A stretch of DNA of 64,000 nucleotides from Pseudomicrostroma phylloplanum (taxonomy: Eukaryota; Basidiomycota; Exobasidiomycetes; Microstromatales). Below the pieces are notes generated by a model. The model saw only the letters and a list, made by a program, of their open reading frames with translations. It did not search any database and was not told the origin of the DNA. Below, piece after piece: positions 20,907-32,577 of the stretch. The position numbers were made by a program, and so were the translations under genes. Within the stretch, counting starts at the first letter, position 1. Every line of letters begins with the position of its first letter. Location of the stretch: contig BCHS01000006.1 of assembly GCA_039545275.1 (NCBI GenBank), positions 1-64,000 of the forward strand, in the 5' to 3' direction.

Positions 20907-21312
20907 GGCGGCCGTACTTGTAGTGGGCACCGGGCGTAGCGGCAGGCGAGCCGCAGACCTGAATGGGAAAAGATGATGCTGGAGGCTGTCAAGGGGTCCC
21001 CGGGTGCTTCATGAGGTGCAGATGAAGGCTATGGTCAGGCGGAAGTCATCGTACTAGCCACCATTGGTACGCCCTTCGCCTTGCGCCAATTTCCCCACTT
21101 CCGTCCAAACGCGTTGGGACTTTCACACTCCGCCTCGCCGCCTTGACATCCGTCTCGCTCCACCCGCCCGCCCGAGGTCCGGCCCGAAAAGAGACCGAGG
21201 AAGAACCGGAAGTCCTCTCCGCACTTCACCATCATCGTATACAATAGCCTAGCAGGCCAGCTCCTCTCTTCATCTCGGGCATAGACGGAGCCTCTGTAGC
21301 CCCATCACCACC
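20907..21312. promoter_or_regulatory. Divergent promoter region, hypothetical gene and PEX6
   Basis: 406 bp between the ATGs at 20906 (minus) and 21313 (plus). It has no open frame and must hold the promoters of both genes. No oleate-response-like element was identified with confidence. Confidence 0.45.
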
Positions 21313-24300
21313 ATGCCGTCGGTTGCTGACAGACAAGAAGTCTCGCCCTCGTCCTCGCGGCGGCAGCGCCTGACCTTTGTAGCAGCCCAGGCGCAGCCCA
21401 TCCGTGACTCGCAGCACCTCCCACCAACCATCGATGGACGCAGCCTCTTCGCCCTGTTGCCATCGCAGATCTGGGATACGCTCTTCCCAGAAAGAGACTG
21501 GCTGGACGCCTCTACATTATCATCATCTTCCTCGCGGTCGCCGCAAGGAGCCTTCATCGCAGTGCAGTTCCCAGAGGCGCACCAGGCAGGCAAGCGAAGG
21601 GGAGCCGCCGAGACTCAAGCCGATCGCATCTTCCTCTACTCGGCCTACAGAAGTGAAGAGGCTGAGAATCAGCAAGCACAGGACATCTCTCTGTCATGGC
21701 TGCCAGAAGCCTATGGGTCTTCTCCCGTCTCGGTGAGGGTCGCTGCTCATTCGCCCCTCCCCCTCTCCAGCATCATCCTCGCAACCTCCGACACCGCCCT
21801 CCTCGACGCAGCCCAGGACGCCGGCTCCACTTTCGGCCACGACGTTGCTGGAGCGCTCGCTAGGCAAGGTGAACGTGTGTACCTGCCACAAGGTAGGGCC
21901 CGACTAGTACAGACGGAGCCCATTCTGCAAGGCGTCATCACATCTGAGACCAGCATCCTCGTGGTGTTTGACGCAGAGGAGGCGTCCGCTGAGCAGAGCC
22001 TCGATGCTGCTCATCACGGGGAATCGCAAGAAAGCCAGATTACAGGATCGAACGCTGAGCTGTTCATCGACGAACGCTTCCTCGCCGATTCAGTACTGGA
22101 GGACTTCGACAAGCAGTGGGAAGACGACTACGCTGACGAGGCAGGAGCAGCGGGTGAGAACACTGCTCACGCCTCTGCTGCTACCTCGACGCTTCCAGTA
22201 GGGGTCATCCAGAACAGAGAGGTCCTGAGGGCGTCCATCGAATCTTGGAGGGAAGGGCAACGGCAATCGGACATCGTAGAGAATACCGAGATCGACGAAG
22301 AGAGCGCTGTGCTGCTGGCAGAGAAGGGACTTGCTAGCATCGGAGGATTCAATGGTGACTGGGTGAGTCAGGACTGCTAGTCTATCGGGACAAGGTCGTA
22401 CACCGATCACTTGCTGAACGATCGAAGAATTCTACAGGCCATCGTCGAGCTAGTAGGCAGCTCAAAGCCGAGACTCGTGCGCCTCTTCTGTTACCCATCC
22501 TCATCTAGTCACGCAGCATCGCAAGCCTACGTCCCGCCATCGCTGTTGCAGAACCTACAGCAATCCCCAGCCGACTTCAACCCGTTCCCTCCAACTCCTC
22601 CCCGTATGAGACTCGCTCCACTCCCAGCATCTCGCTCACCCGACTCGTCCACAAGCAACACACCTCTACACTGTCCTCTCCCTGTCCCCTTCGCGGACGC
22701 CCTCACCATCGCCAGAGTACCATCAGCTCTCTCCTCCAACCGCAGATACCAGACGCTCTTCCTTGATGCGCTCAAAGGGTACTTCGAAGGTCGCAAAAGA
22801 ATCGTGAAGGAGGGGGACGTCATTGCAGTGGGAGTGGTGAAGGGGAAAGTCAGGTGGGTGGGCAATAAGGGCGCGGGAGAGGAAGGCAATGAGAAGAAGC
22901 AGACAGAGGGGCAGGCTGATAGGGACGGCGAAGTGGCGGATGCAGAGCTGGTCGATTACAGGTGAGAAGAAGAGACATGGATGGTAGAGCACTGGAAGTC
23001 CTCACTAACGTTGCACCGCTTTCACAGCCTACCTGACTCCTCTTCAGCTGGCAGCGAGGAATCTTCCACCTCGACTCTATCAACCCAGCCCGATGGCGTA
23101 GTCCACTTCCTAATCAGCTCCCTCGTGCCAGAGCTCGCCGAACCCTCTCCTGGCGAGTCATCCGGCGAAAACGTGCGGCCCGAAGACCTCGAGATCCGTG
23201 AGCATGCCCGCAGAGGTCTGCTAGGAGCCGTCGTAGACCCCATCCTCACCAAGATGGTGCAGACTGGCATTGTAGGCAGCCGGGTAGGAGACTGGGACGG
23301 CTGGCTAGACGTCCAGTCTACCTTGCCGGACCTGCCTTCGCCGAGCGAGGTCAGCCCTCTGACATATCCATCGGCGCCCTTTGGAAGGATCGTTCAACTG
23401 CTCGAGGCTACCCTCCTCCCTCAGGCAAGCAGCTACGGGCTTCATCTGACAGTCCTGCTGAAAGGAGCCAGAGGGAGCGGCAAGAAGACCATCGCACGGT
23501 GGATCGCCAAGCAAGTAGGTGTCCACCTAATCGAGATCAACTGTTTCGACATCCTAGGAGACTCAGACACGCAAACAGAAGGCGTTCTACGAGCGCGCAT
23601 GGAGACTGCCGCCTCGTGCGGTCCAGCGATCCTGCTCCTACAGAACATCGATGCTCTAGCTCGGAAGAGCCAGGCGATGGAGACTGGCCAAGAGCCGGCC
23701 ATGAGCCATGTACTGCGCAGCTGTGTAGAGAAGCTCAAGGGGACCATGGGCCAGGGTCATCGCCCAGTGGCCGTCTTTGGCACTACGAGCGATCCGGATA
23801 AGTGCCCTAATGGAATACTGGCCACTTTCAAGCACGAGATTAGCATTGATGTGAGTGAGCCGATGAGAAGCACAGCAATGACGTTCAGCTGACAAGGCTT
23901 CCTCTGCCATCCACTCCCGATATCCCTCAGGCACCAAACGAAGCCGAGCGTCTCCAAGTCCTGACCACTGCCGTGACCCAATCAGGCCTGATCCTAGGCC
24001 GAGACGTGAGCTTGAAAGACGTCGCAACACAGACTGCCGCCCTGGTCGCTGCCGACCTAGTAGACCTCGTCGCCCGAGCTCGCCTAGCCAGCATCGAGCG
24101 AGTCCGCAAAGCCTATGGTTCTCTACAGCAGCCTCCCACTGAGGAGGACCTAGCCACCTCTGGCGTCTGTCTGACAGGTGCCGACTTTGATTCCGCCCTG
24201 CGCAAAGCACGCAGCAATTACAGCGAGTCCATCGGGGCTCCGAAGATCCCCAATGTCACATGGGACGATGTGGGTGGTCTGGCGAGCGTGAAGAGCGATA

Positions 24301-25856
24301 TCCTCGATACGATCCAGCTTCCCTTGGAGCACCCGGAGCTGTTCACCGATGGACTCAAGAAGCGCTCCGGGATTCTGCTCTATGGTCCTCCGGGAACGGG
24401 GAAGACGCTACTGGCAAAGGCGGTGGCTACTTCTTGCTCGCTCAACTTCTTCTCTGTAAAGGGACCAGAGCTGCTCAACATGTATATTGGAGAGTCCGAG
24501 GCAAATGTGCGGAGAGTCTTCCAGCGGGCGAGGGATGCGAAGCCCTGTGTCATCTTCTTCGATGAGCTGGATAGTGTGGCTCCCAAGCGAGGCAATCAGG
24601 GGGATAGCGGTGGTGTCATGGACCGTATCGTCAGTCAGCTGCTTGCTGAGCTGGATGGTATGGCGGGTGGGAAAGAAGGGACAGACGTCTTTGTCATTGG
24701 TGCTACCAATCGTCCTGACTTGCTCGACCCAGCGCTACTACGACCAGGGAGGTGAGTCAGATGTCACAGATGGGGAACTAGTGTAAGGGAGGACATACAT
24801 TGACCACGGCGCTACAACGACATCTTCTCCTTTGCTATAGGTTCGACCGTCTCCTCTACCTCTCCGTCTCCGAGACGCACGCTGCCCAGCTCAACATCCT
24901 GCAAGCCCTCACAAGGAAGTTCAAGCTAGATTCCGATCTGGGCGACCTATCCATCATCGCAGAGCGCTGTCCTTTTAATCTGACCGGAGCAGACTTCTAT
25001 GCGCTGTGCAGTGATGCTATGCTCAAGGCTATGACGAGAAAGGCAGGCGAAGTGGATGAGCAGATTGGTGAGTGCGATCAAAGAGACGAGCAGAGGAAGA
25101 AGAAGACGTTGAGTTACTCACCCTCAATACCCTTGCTTCTTCCCAGCTCGATTGAACGCCTCTGGCCCACCCTCAACATCCTCGCCTCATCCATATCCCA
25201 TCACGCCTCAATACTACCTCTCCGAGCTGGCCACTCCAGCCGAGATCGAAGTGAGGGTGAAGCGCGAAGACTTCGAAGCCGCCTTGAGGGAGCTGAGCCC
25301 GAGTGTGAGCGAGAAAGAGATGGAGCACTACCGTAGCGTCCAGCAGCAGTTCTCTGGGCCTGCCAAGGGAGAGGAGGGAAAGCCGGAGAATGCTCGTGCT
25401 GATGGAGGTGGCGAGGATGCCCAGGCGAGGATGATCGCAGGGATGATGAAGAGGGCTGGTCTTTCCAATGGCTCCTCAGGGGGCGGAGCATACATCCTGG
25501 ACGAGCAGGACGATACCAAGGACGAGGAAGGGCAGCAAGCGATCAGCACCGCATCCAAGGGCAAGGGCAAGGAGAGAGCTCGCCCAAATGGCTTCGAGCC
25601 TACTCACTTGGAGAGCGCTGAGCAAGGCAGCAGCGGGACTGGGGAGCTCCATCCACCAATGGAGGCCGAGAGACCGCAGAGCAACGGCAGTGGCCCTGCG
25701 ATGGCAGACGCTGCCATCCAAGAGGCTTCCTCTACCGTTGGAAGTGAGGTGGATGGCCCAAGTGGCGAGGCACGGCCTGTCTCGAATGGGAGCGGTCAAG
25801 GGGGTAAAGGCAAGGGCAAAGGCAAAGACAAGGGGAAAGGCAAAGCAAGAGCATGA
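21313..25856 (+). CDS. PEX6: Peroxisomal AAA+ ATPase PEX6
   Basis: Type II AAA ATPase which, with PEX1, extracts ubiquitinated PEX5 from the peroxisomal membrane. Six exons: 21313-22362, 22438-22961, 23028-23850, 23931-24751, 24841-25067 and 25147-25856, giving 1384 residues with every phase consistent. The first ATPase cassette is degenerate as expected for PEX6 (Walker [10 protein letters not shown] near residue 671; Walker B-like ILLLQNIDA near 728, lacking the catalytic Glu). The second is canonical: [15 protein letters not shown] near 950, VIFFDELDS near 1005, then [20 protein letters not shown] with the arginine fingers. After the AAA lid come [16 protein letters not shown] and a helical segment, then a long Gly/Lys-rich disordered tail ([15 protein letters not shown]) that most PEX6 proteins lack. 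Confidence 0.95.
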
Positions 25857-27556
25857 GTGTCAGCAGGGCGTTCCTCTGTAGTCGTACTGGTAGCTCTCCT
25901 TCGCATCTCACTGGAACTCGGATGGCATCGTTGAAACACCATTTCACTCACCCTCTAACATGAAGACTTGTCCTCCACCAAAGCTTCAGGCTTGCTGAGC
26001 GGCTGGCCTCTACGCCTCTCATGCGTCTGCCCCTGCCTATGACCTGCGAAGCAACAGTATACGTTCGAATACTAAAGGTAAAGTACTGACAGTCAGCGCC
26101 AGTGTCGCACTACACATCTGCTGGCCTTCTCGGCAGCCACAGAAGCTTTGTACTCACCTTCTTCGCCGGGTGTCTACCTCTGTGCCTGCCGCTTCGAACT
26201 ACTCAAAGCTCATCTCCCCATTTGGCGAGCTGGGAGTGGCTGGGAGCAGCGCCTAGGCAGCTACGATGTGGATGAGCCTGCTGAAGTGGCCGTTGAGAGG
26301 CAGGCGCGTCAGGCCTTTGAGCGCTTCGAGAGTCCATCTTGCAAGCACTCACTTGCTCGATGGCCCTGTACAGCAAAGAAGAAGCAATGACATCCTCTCA
26401 GTCAGAAAAGGTTGCTCGAAGCTGTTTCGGAGATTGCAGTCCTATCGAGTGCAATGTGTCAGATTCCACGTCTCAGTGTCTCAACTCTCGCGGGAACTCA
26501 CTCCCCTGCTGCCCTGTGATCGTCCCACCTCGTAGCATCCTGTCCTCGATCATGTGCTAGCAGAGCCTCTTGGATGGATGAGTAGAGCTTCCTTGAGCCA
26601 TCTAGAGGAAGTGACATGGCTGGAGAGTCGCGCTGGAGGGGGCCTTGGTCGGCGCTTCTTCGGGGTGGCGGAAGTGGAACAGCAGTGAGACATGGGGTAG
26701 TTATCGACAAGGCGAGTACTGTATATCGACACTCTTCAAGTGTGTGGTGGTGCTCATCATCGAGGTAGGATGGTGGTAGGGAGCGCGAGCTATGGGCATG
26801 AGGCTTGAAAAGCGGGAGGGAATTGCGAGGTGTGGTACGGAAGCGGGCGGATCAGGCGGGGCGGCGATACAGTGCCAGAGCAACCGGGCGGGGGCGGAGG
26901 CGGGGGCGGGAGGCGGGCAGAAATGAGCTTCGAGGCAGGCACGCGCCTCAGAGCTGGCACAAGGCGGGGGAGAGAGAGAGCATCCCTCGTCCGTACGACA
27001 TCCACACTCACAGATGCAGGCGCACCAATGCTTACTCACCCGTACTATGTCTGTTGGATCAGGGACGGGCCATCAGCGATCACTACGGGGAATGGATGCC
27101 ATCAGCGTCAAAGTGTAGGTTCAGCCGAATAGACTCAGTGATCAGCGGGTGATCCATCAACGGCGCTTGTTCCCACGGCCATCAGTGAGTACGGCGATCA
27201 TGGTCAAGGGGTGCGCCTGGCTGAAGGCTGACTGGAACGTACTGTAGAAACCCCGGAGCTGATTCTCCGTGAGGCAGGGGACAGGCGCGTGGGCAGGCCA
27301 GGCCAGGCGCACGTAGCCGAGGCAGCGGAGCAGTCACACCCGGAGAATCAGCGGCCATCAGCCATCAGCCAGTTGGCGATCAGCAGCCAATGCCCCCCCG
27401 CCCGCACACTCAGCCACTCAGCGCCTGGCACAGGCTCAGCCAGGCAGGGCAGAGTCGAGGCTAGGCAGAGAGGCAGAGAGGTATATAGTCCACCCCCCCG
27501 GACGCTTCCTTTCCCCCCCTTCCTCCCTCATCTCACACACCTCTCCCCCCTTGTCT
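25857..27556. other. Boundary region, no gene seen
   Basis: About 1.7 kb with only short shadow frames. It contains a G-rich run at about 26886-26918 capable of forming a quadruplex, many copies of a short ATCAGC/CATCAG motif between about 27055 and 27400, and an inverted repeat (27258-27269 with 27341-27352). It separates the conserved housekeeping block from the accessory block. Confidence 0.5.
27258..27352. repeat. Inverted repeat, 12-bp arms
   Basis: GCTGATTCTCCG at 27258-27269 is the exact reverse complement of CGGAGAATCAGC at 27341-27352, with a 71-bp loop. It lies about 200-300 bp upstream of the A1 start codon among several further ATCAGC copies, so it may be a regulatory element. 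No function is known. Confidence 0.55.
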
Positions 27557-28873
27557 ATGCCCCCAATGCCTCCCCGTGCTGCGCCAGCCAAAGCGAAGTC
27601 GTCTCCCGACCGTCCAAGACCTCCCCCCGCTACCCTCGCCCTAGCGAAGGTGGAGATCGCCCGGCTCGAGGAGGTTATCCGCTCCGAGCAACGAAGGGTC
27701 GACTTCACCATCGAGAAGATCGAAGATAGAGCAAATACCATGATAGAGGAAGCCGAGGCCAAGAGCCGAAAGGCAATCCGTGAATACAAGGGCTACAGGA
27801 CTCGCTGTCTTGAGCTGGAGGCGGAGCTACATGTCCTTCGAGACACCGTCTCCAACGTGCACAAGCTCACCGACTTCTCCAATGAGAGGCCAAGGTGAGT
27901 ACTCCTTGATGCTTGACCCTCTACGGCGCAGCGCTGACACACCCCACATCATTGCGAACCCCCTTGCCCCTCTCCCCCTCCCCTGTGTCATAGGAAGAGA
28001 CAGAAAATCTCCCCATCTCGAGAGTCCTCGCCCAGAGCGGGCCCTTCAAGTCTCTCCCCAATCAATTCGCCCACCAAGTCACCACTTCGCCCCAGGTAAG
28101 TTCTGAGTCCAGGTACGCCTGAGGAGCGTGGTGAGACTGTCTCTGGAAATGGCTGGCATCGGCCGGTCGGTCTTTCGCCGATGCTAGCTTTCCCGTCTAC
28201 AGCCGAGTGCGACTCACTCCAAGCGGCGAAACCAGCGTAGACGTCATACTATTGTCTGGGGATGGTTGCCGTGCCTCAGAGGCACATCGAACCACGTCTT
28301 ATCATCAGGCTCAGGCTCAGGCACCCAGGCCGGGCGATACGAGCCCTAGTAGCGCGCAGCCGGCGGGATAACGTGTGGTGGCGATCCCTGCCCACCTGCT
28401 GCCAGTCTTGCCATTTACAGCCGAGTGCGAAGGAGGTTAGCCCAGCAAATGACCTTAGCTCTCCAAGCAGCTGAGCCCACAGTAGAGTTGACGCTGCTGT
28501 CTGGCGATGGAGGCGAACATCGATACGCTCCTGTGACCGTTTGTACTGACTGAAAGCCTTGCCTCCCCTTGCCTCCCCCTGCACATCCTCTACATCGGCC
28601 CATGACTCCACATCCTCTCCTCGACACCCTCCCCCCTCTCACTCATCAACTTGACCCACCACACCCAATCTCTTCAACATCGGACTGCCTGCTCATCGAC
28701 TCTTCATCCTACACCCACTTGCCCGAACTTCAAACATTGCTCTACATCCTGGTCAACCCCTTGCTGCTATCAGCTCCTACAACAGTCACGTCCGTTCCTC
28801 CTCTCCCAAGAAGAAGCCAGTCGCTGGAGGCAACGTCGCAGCGATGGTCAAGAAGCTGGACAAGAAGCAGTGA
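27557..28873 (+). CDS. Coiled-coil paralogue A1 (accessory superfamily)
   Basis: Proposed exons 27557-27894, 27994-28095 and 28786-28873 (175 residues; all introns phase 2). Exon 1 is Pro/Ala-rich, then a coiled coil (LALAKVEIARLEEVIRSEQR and onwards). Exon 2 is basic and Ser/Pro-rich (KRQKISPSRESSPR), resembling a nuclear localisation signal. The last exon encodes RSSSPKKKP and ends VAAMVKKLDKKQ, homologous to the last exon of D1 (VAEMVDELNKRG) and to an orphan exon at 33832-33916 (VAAIVDSLNKKQ). Exon 2 can also run into the TAA that overlaps its donor, or splice to two alternative downstream exons (28203-28371, 28431-28554). No known family was recognised; function unknown. Exon 1 is more certain than the 3' end. 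Confidence 0.55.
28203..28371 (+). other. Alternative terminal exon of A1, copy 1
   Basis: Follows an acceptor (CCCGTCTACAG) and, joined in phase 2 to A1 exon 2, stays open to TAA at 28369. It encodes RVRLTPSGETSVDVILLSGD near its start. This aligns with copy 2 at 28431 and with a minus-strand copy near 34150-34276. Differences fall mostly at third codon positions or are conservative, which argues for coding selection. Confidence 0.45.
28431..28554 (+). other. Alternative terminal exon of A1, copy 2
   Basis: Begins like copy 1 (CCGAGTGCGA after an acceptor) and encodes RVRRRLAQQM, then AAEPTVELTLLSGDGG and a stop after TVCTD. Its minus-strand homologue at about 34145-34276 encodes AAEPTVELTLLPGDGG and also ends TVCTD. 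A relic with AEPTVV and LSDDGG lies at 50360-50424. The 3' end overlaps a CTGTACTGACT element also found inside introns of sister genes, so part of it may be an intron with a branch point. Confidence 0.45.
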
Positions 28874-30255
28874 AGTATCGATGCCACTGTGTTCAAAGCC
28901 TGTCGCACTCCGCGCTACTGGTCCCCACAAATCTTTGGTCTTGTCATTCGGCTCTCCTCTACCACTTCCAATGTCACAACATAGTAGGCATGGCCCCTTG
29001 TGGCTGCTAACGGCCCATTACTGCTCCCACAATGGCTAGAATGACAATCATGTTCTGTATCACGTCCCAGGGGACCTGCATGTGTGTGTGTGAGGTCTGG
29101 GGGCGAAGAGTAGACTACCTCCAGCCAGTACAATGACGGGTGCGTGTGTGACCCCAAGCTCTACTTTGCCTGCCGCCGACGATGTGCTCTGGCACTGTAT
29201 CGCCTTCCTACCTGAGCCGCCTCCTTGCCCTCGATACCTCTCAAGTCCCTCTCGTCCTATTAGCCTGGGCCTGCGTCATCCCCATCGACCAGCATCGCAG
29301 CTCGGGAGTCCGCCTGCCGAGCTGACTTCTGAGGGTAGAGGTGGTACACAGCCCCCGACAGCGGGAGACGCCGCTTGTCTCGGGCGAAACGATGCAAGAG
29401 GAGATTAGTCAAGCGCATCTTGGAGTTTGACATCAGTGACTGCTCAGTGCAAGGAGCGTTGGTAGAGAACGTTGTTCTCTGATGCTCGCGAGCTCTCCAC
29501 ACACTGTCCCTCTCTGATAGCACCCACCCGCTCTATCCAGAGGTCGACTGTATGCTGCACACTCTCTACCACCGCGATCGTCTCCTCATCCGATCAGATC
29601 ACTTGGGGTACTGTACATGGCTGGCTAGGCGAGGGTACAGTAGCCATTGGGAAGTAAAGAGAGCCGCAGAGAAGACCAGACAAGACAAGACAAGGGCTGA
29701 GCAGAGATGGACGAGTCCTGCCGGTTCAGAGACAAGCGCTGGTAGGATGAGGACGCTGGGTGTGGGCTCGAAGCTTACGGTACAATGTCAGACGTTTCTT
29801 GACCAAAGGCGCATTCGAACGCTATTATACAGATGTCGGAGACGGGGCAATCAGATCCATGTCTTGGGGCACAAAGTATCAGCTCAACCTTTACGCAGCT
29901 AATTTCCTTCACCTGCGCACTCTACCCTGGGCATGGTACCAATGACGATGCATTGAACAAGGAGGAGTCAGAGACAAGGAACAAGCTACTACAGGGACGG
30001 GTCTTGTGCTCGCAGGGTTGAAGGTACAAGGTTGGGGGTACAAGATAGCTGCCATGTCAATGCATCATGCCGCTTTGGATGTTGCGGATTGGTTCATTGC
30101 CGTTACCTGCCCGAAGAGGTCAAATGGGGAGGACGTCGGCTCAATGGTTAGCGACGAGATGGCTTCGAATGTCTACTCACCTGAGTCGATGGCTATAGAA
30201 TCAGGTACTCGATCGCTGGGTGAGCCTTGATTGATCACTCTGTACCTCGCTTCAA
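28874..30255. other. Gap without a supported gene
   Basis: About 1.4 kb. Several short frames exist but none shows a family motif, coiled coil or paired splice sites of the kind seen in neighbours. A short CAAGACAAGACAAG repeat lies near 29680. Confidence 0.4.
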
Positions 30256-31071
30256 CTATCGATTCCCGTACCGATTTCGACTTCTTGCCCCCTCAGTGTG
30301 CCACCCTCGAGATCTTCTCCCTTCCCCAGTCTTCCTTCGACTGAAGGTCTGGGTATAGGGCACCTCAGTCGTGTGGCCACGGTTGCCCCGGGAAAGGCGA
30401 GAGGGGCCAGAAGAGCTTGAGTTCCAAGCGCAGATAGCCGAAGAGGGGGAAGCTTTGAGTCAGCAAAGGATTACCTGTCTACAGCTGATGCTGGGCTCAG
30501 ACTCACCTTTGGTTGCCGGTCGAGAGACCAGCAGCAGCGTCCTCATCGAGGCGCGCGCGCTTCTTGTCGTTGCTACTGTAGAAGCAGAGCAGAAAGAAGT
30601 TTCAGTAAGCCCTCAGGTGAGCTTCGTAGACACACAATCGCCAATGTATCGAACTCACGGTCGCCAGTTGACGTCGACAGCTATCTGCTCGATGGCAGCG
30701 AAGCGGCATTGGGCGTCGACTTGGCCCTCTCGCGCTCTCCGGACCAGCTCCCCCATCTTGACCTCCAGGATCTCGGCCCGTGCCTTGCTCTCTTCTGCTT
30801 GCTGCTTCCATGAATCGGCTTGATGTTCGGCCTCTATCTGCGCCTTCTGAGCCCTTTTGACCTGACCGGCTGCCCGATCCTTGACGGCCTGCATGTCTGA
30901 CGTATGCCTCCGCAAGGTGATCTCGGCAGTAGTCTCCAGCAGCTCAATTCGCTGGAGCAAGGCATCTTGCGGGGCAAGCAGCGGCCGAGGTCCACCGGTG
31001 CTCGCTCTGCTCCGTGTCGACCTTGGCTCGGGAGGTCTGTCGACGCTTGGTCTGGGAGCGCGGGAAGACAT
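30256..31071 (-). CDS. Coiled-coil paralogue A2 (accessory superfamily)
   Basis: Three exons: 30659-31071, 30507-30575 and 30256-30415, phase 2 at both introns, 213 residues. Exon 1 starts MSSRAPRPSVDRPPEPRSTR, then forms a long coiled coil (LLQRIELLETTAEITLRR, QVKRAQKAQIEAEHQAD, ILEVKMGELVRRAREG). Exon 2 is the small basic exon (SNDKKRARLDEDAAAG). The third exon begins SSSGPSRLSRGNRGH and is open for 53 codons. If the second intron is not removed, translation stops at a TGA overlapping the donor. Architecture and phases match A1 and D1; sequence identity is low. Probable nuclear coiled-coil protein of unknown role. Confidence 0.55.
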
Positions 31072-32214
31072 TGCAAAGGTGAAGGTAGAGTGAGAGTGGT
31101 CTTGGAGTCGATTGCGTTCTTGGCGGTGTTGCTCAGAAGCTTTGGAGGATGTGAAGGTTGGGAGAGGGTGTAGTGGGCGGGTGAGCTGATGGGGACAAGG
31201 GAAGCGATGATTGCCCAGCTCGTGGCGTCCCGGAAGCCGGTCTCTTCCTATGAGACGGCACGGTCTTCAGGTGATGACTTGCACGAAAGTCCTCGTACCA
31301 TGTTGATCACCATCAGTCGAGAGCTTTGCTGCCCTGGGAATGCCGTGGACTAAGCAGAGGTAGTTGCCTGCCCTGGTCAGGCTGAGCGCGCCTTGATTTG
31401 ACTTGCTGAGCCAGCAGTCTGAGACTCAGAAGGGGCTGATGAAGGGCATGTCATGCTCGAGGTTGCTGACCGTCGAGGGCTGGCGATGGAGAGCTGTAGC
31501 ATAGTAGTGCGACGAGGGTAAAGAAATCAGTGTGCTGACTCTATATGCGACATGGGAGAGAGCAGTACAGCACTCACATGCCACGGAGGGCTCACACCCT
31601 AGGAAGGGCGTTCATCTCTGTGTGTCTGTTGACGAAGGTCGAGGATCGTCTCTGTGTAACCGATGAAGATGGATGGGAAGGAACAAAGAGACGATGGGTA
31701 TGAAGAAGAGAGTGGCGAGTGGATGGAGGCAAAGAGAGGATGTGGTAAGAGCAATGGTCGTGAGGAAGTGCGCGAAGCCGGATAGCAATGAGGCAATGGC
31801 CGCGTCACCTCCGCGCGCCGCCTCCCACTGCTTTGCTTTCGCCGTGGCCTCATGCTCTACCAAAGACCCTACTGATCAGTATAGTCTCGTTGGTAGACAA
31901 CGTCACTCATCGCAATGGCAACGACGTCGCCCAAGTCAGACAAGTGCAACCTACAATTGTAGCTCAGTTTCAAGAACGGTGTCAGCACGACGGAACGGAC
32001 TTTTCAAGCACTCTGCTTTGCGATAGATGTATGGTCTTCATTGAAGGGAGGGAGAAGACGAAGACAAAGGGGGAGGGACGGGACTCGTTCTTCCCTTCTT
32101 GATGCTGTTCCTTGAGTAGCGACGAACGTGTGTTCTCCTTCTTGACTGGCGACAAGCTTGACACAACCTAATTCACCTCAGCGTTGAGGTGGATTGCAAC
32201 AGGACATGTTGTTG
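31072..32214. other. Gap without a supported gene
   Basis: About 1.1 kb upstream of A2 on the minus strand. A minus-strand frame at 31612-31863 has a hydrophobic stretch but lacks family features and is not called. It contains one copy of a dispersed motif (TGTGTGTCTGTTGACGAAG near 31619) that recurs near 37493 and 45522. Confidence 0.4.
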
Positions 32215-32480
32215 TTACTTCTTCTTGAGATTGGCGGTCTTGCGCGGCTTTGGCAAGAGGGGGCACGGAGTGTCGCTGTGAGTCGGAGGTACAGTACTGT
32301 AGCAAGCAGCAAGCCAACGTTGTTTGCTCAGAGGTGGTGGCGACCAGGTAATTTGAGATTGAGGAGATCCGGTGTGGTGGGCAGTTGTAGTAGCGTAAGT
32401 GGTGTCCCGTTGGAGGCAGGTGCGTCGAAGAGATAATGATCCCTTCTTACAGTTTGCTCTTCGATGGATGACTTAGTTCA
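32215..32480 (-). pseudogene. Broken family E copy (E2)
   Basis: The translation contains SIEEQTVRRDHYLFDAP and NGTPLTLLQLPTTP, then a terminal exon with DTPCPLLPKPRKTANLKKK and TAA at 32215. It aligns with intact E1 (SIEEQIVTRDRYLFEAP, NGIPLTLLQAPATG, ETPCPLLHKRR). One base is missing just before the SIEEQ segment relative to E1, so the start codon is out of frame, and the GT donor present in E1 is lost. Likely a pseudogene. Confidence 0.5.
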
Positions 32481-32577
32481 TTGGGAAACGTGGGTAGGAA
32501 AGAGCGTCGACAAACGAATGTGCGGACAAAGTCGGTGGGATCAGGGGTGGATGAGCGTGAGCATAGCGATGCAAAGA

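Noticed and set aside
27060..27400. CRISPR-like array from repeated ATCAGC motifs
   Set aside because: Repeats are 6-7 bases with irregular spacing, and the genome is eukaryotic.
31612..31863. Small membrane protein on the minus strand
   Set aside because: A hydrophobic stretch only; the frame ends within a dispersed repeat and lacks homologous copies.
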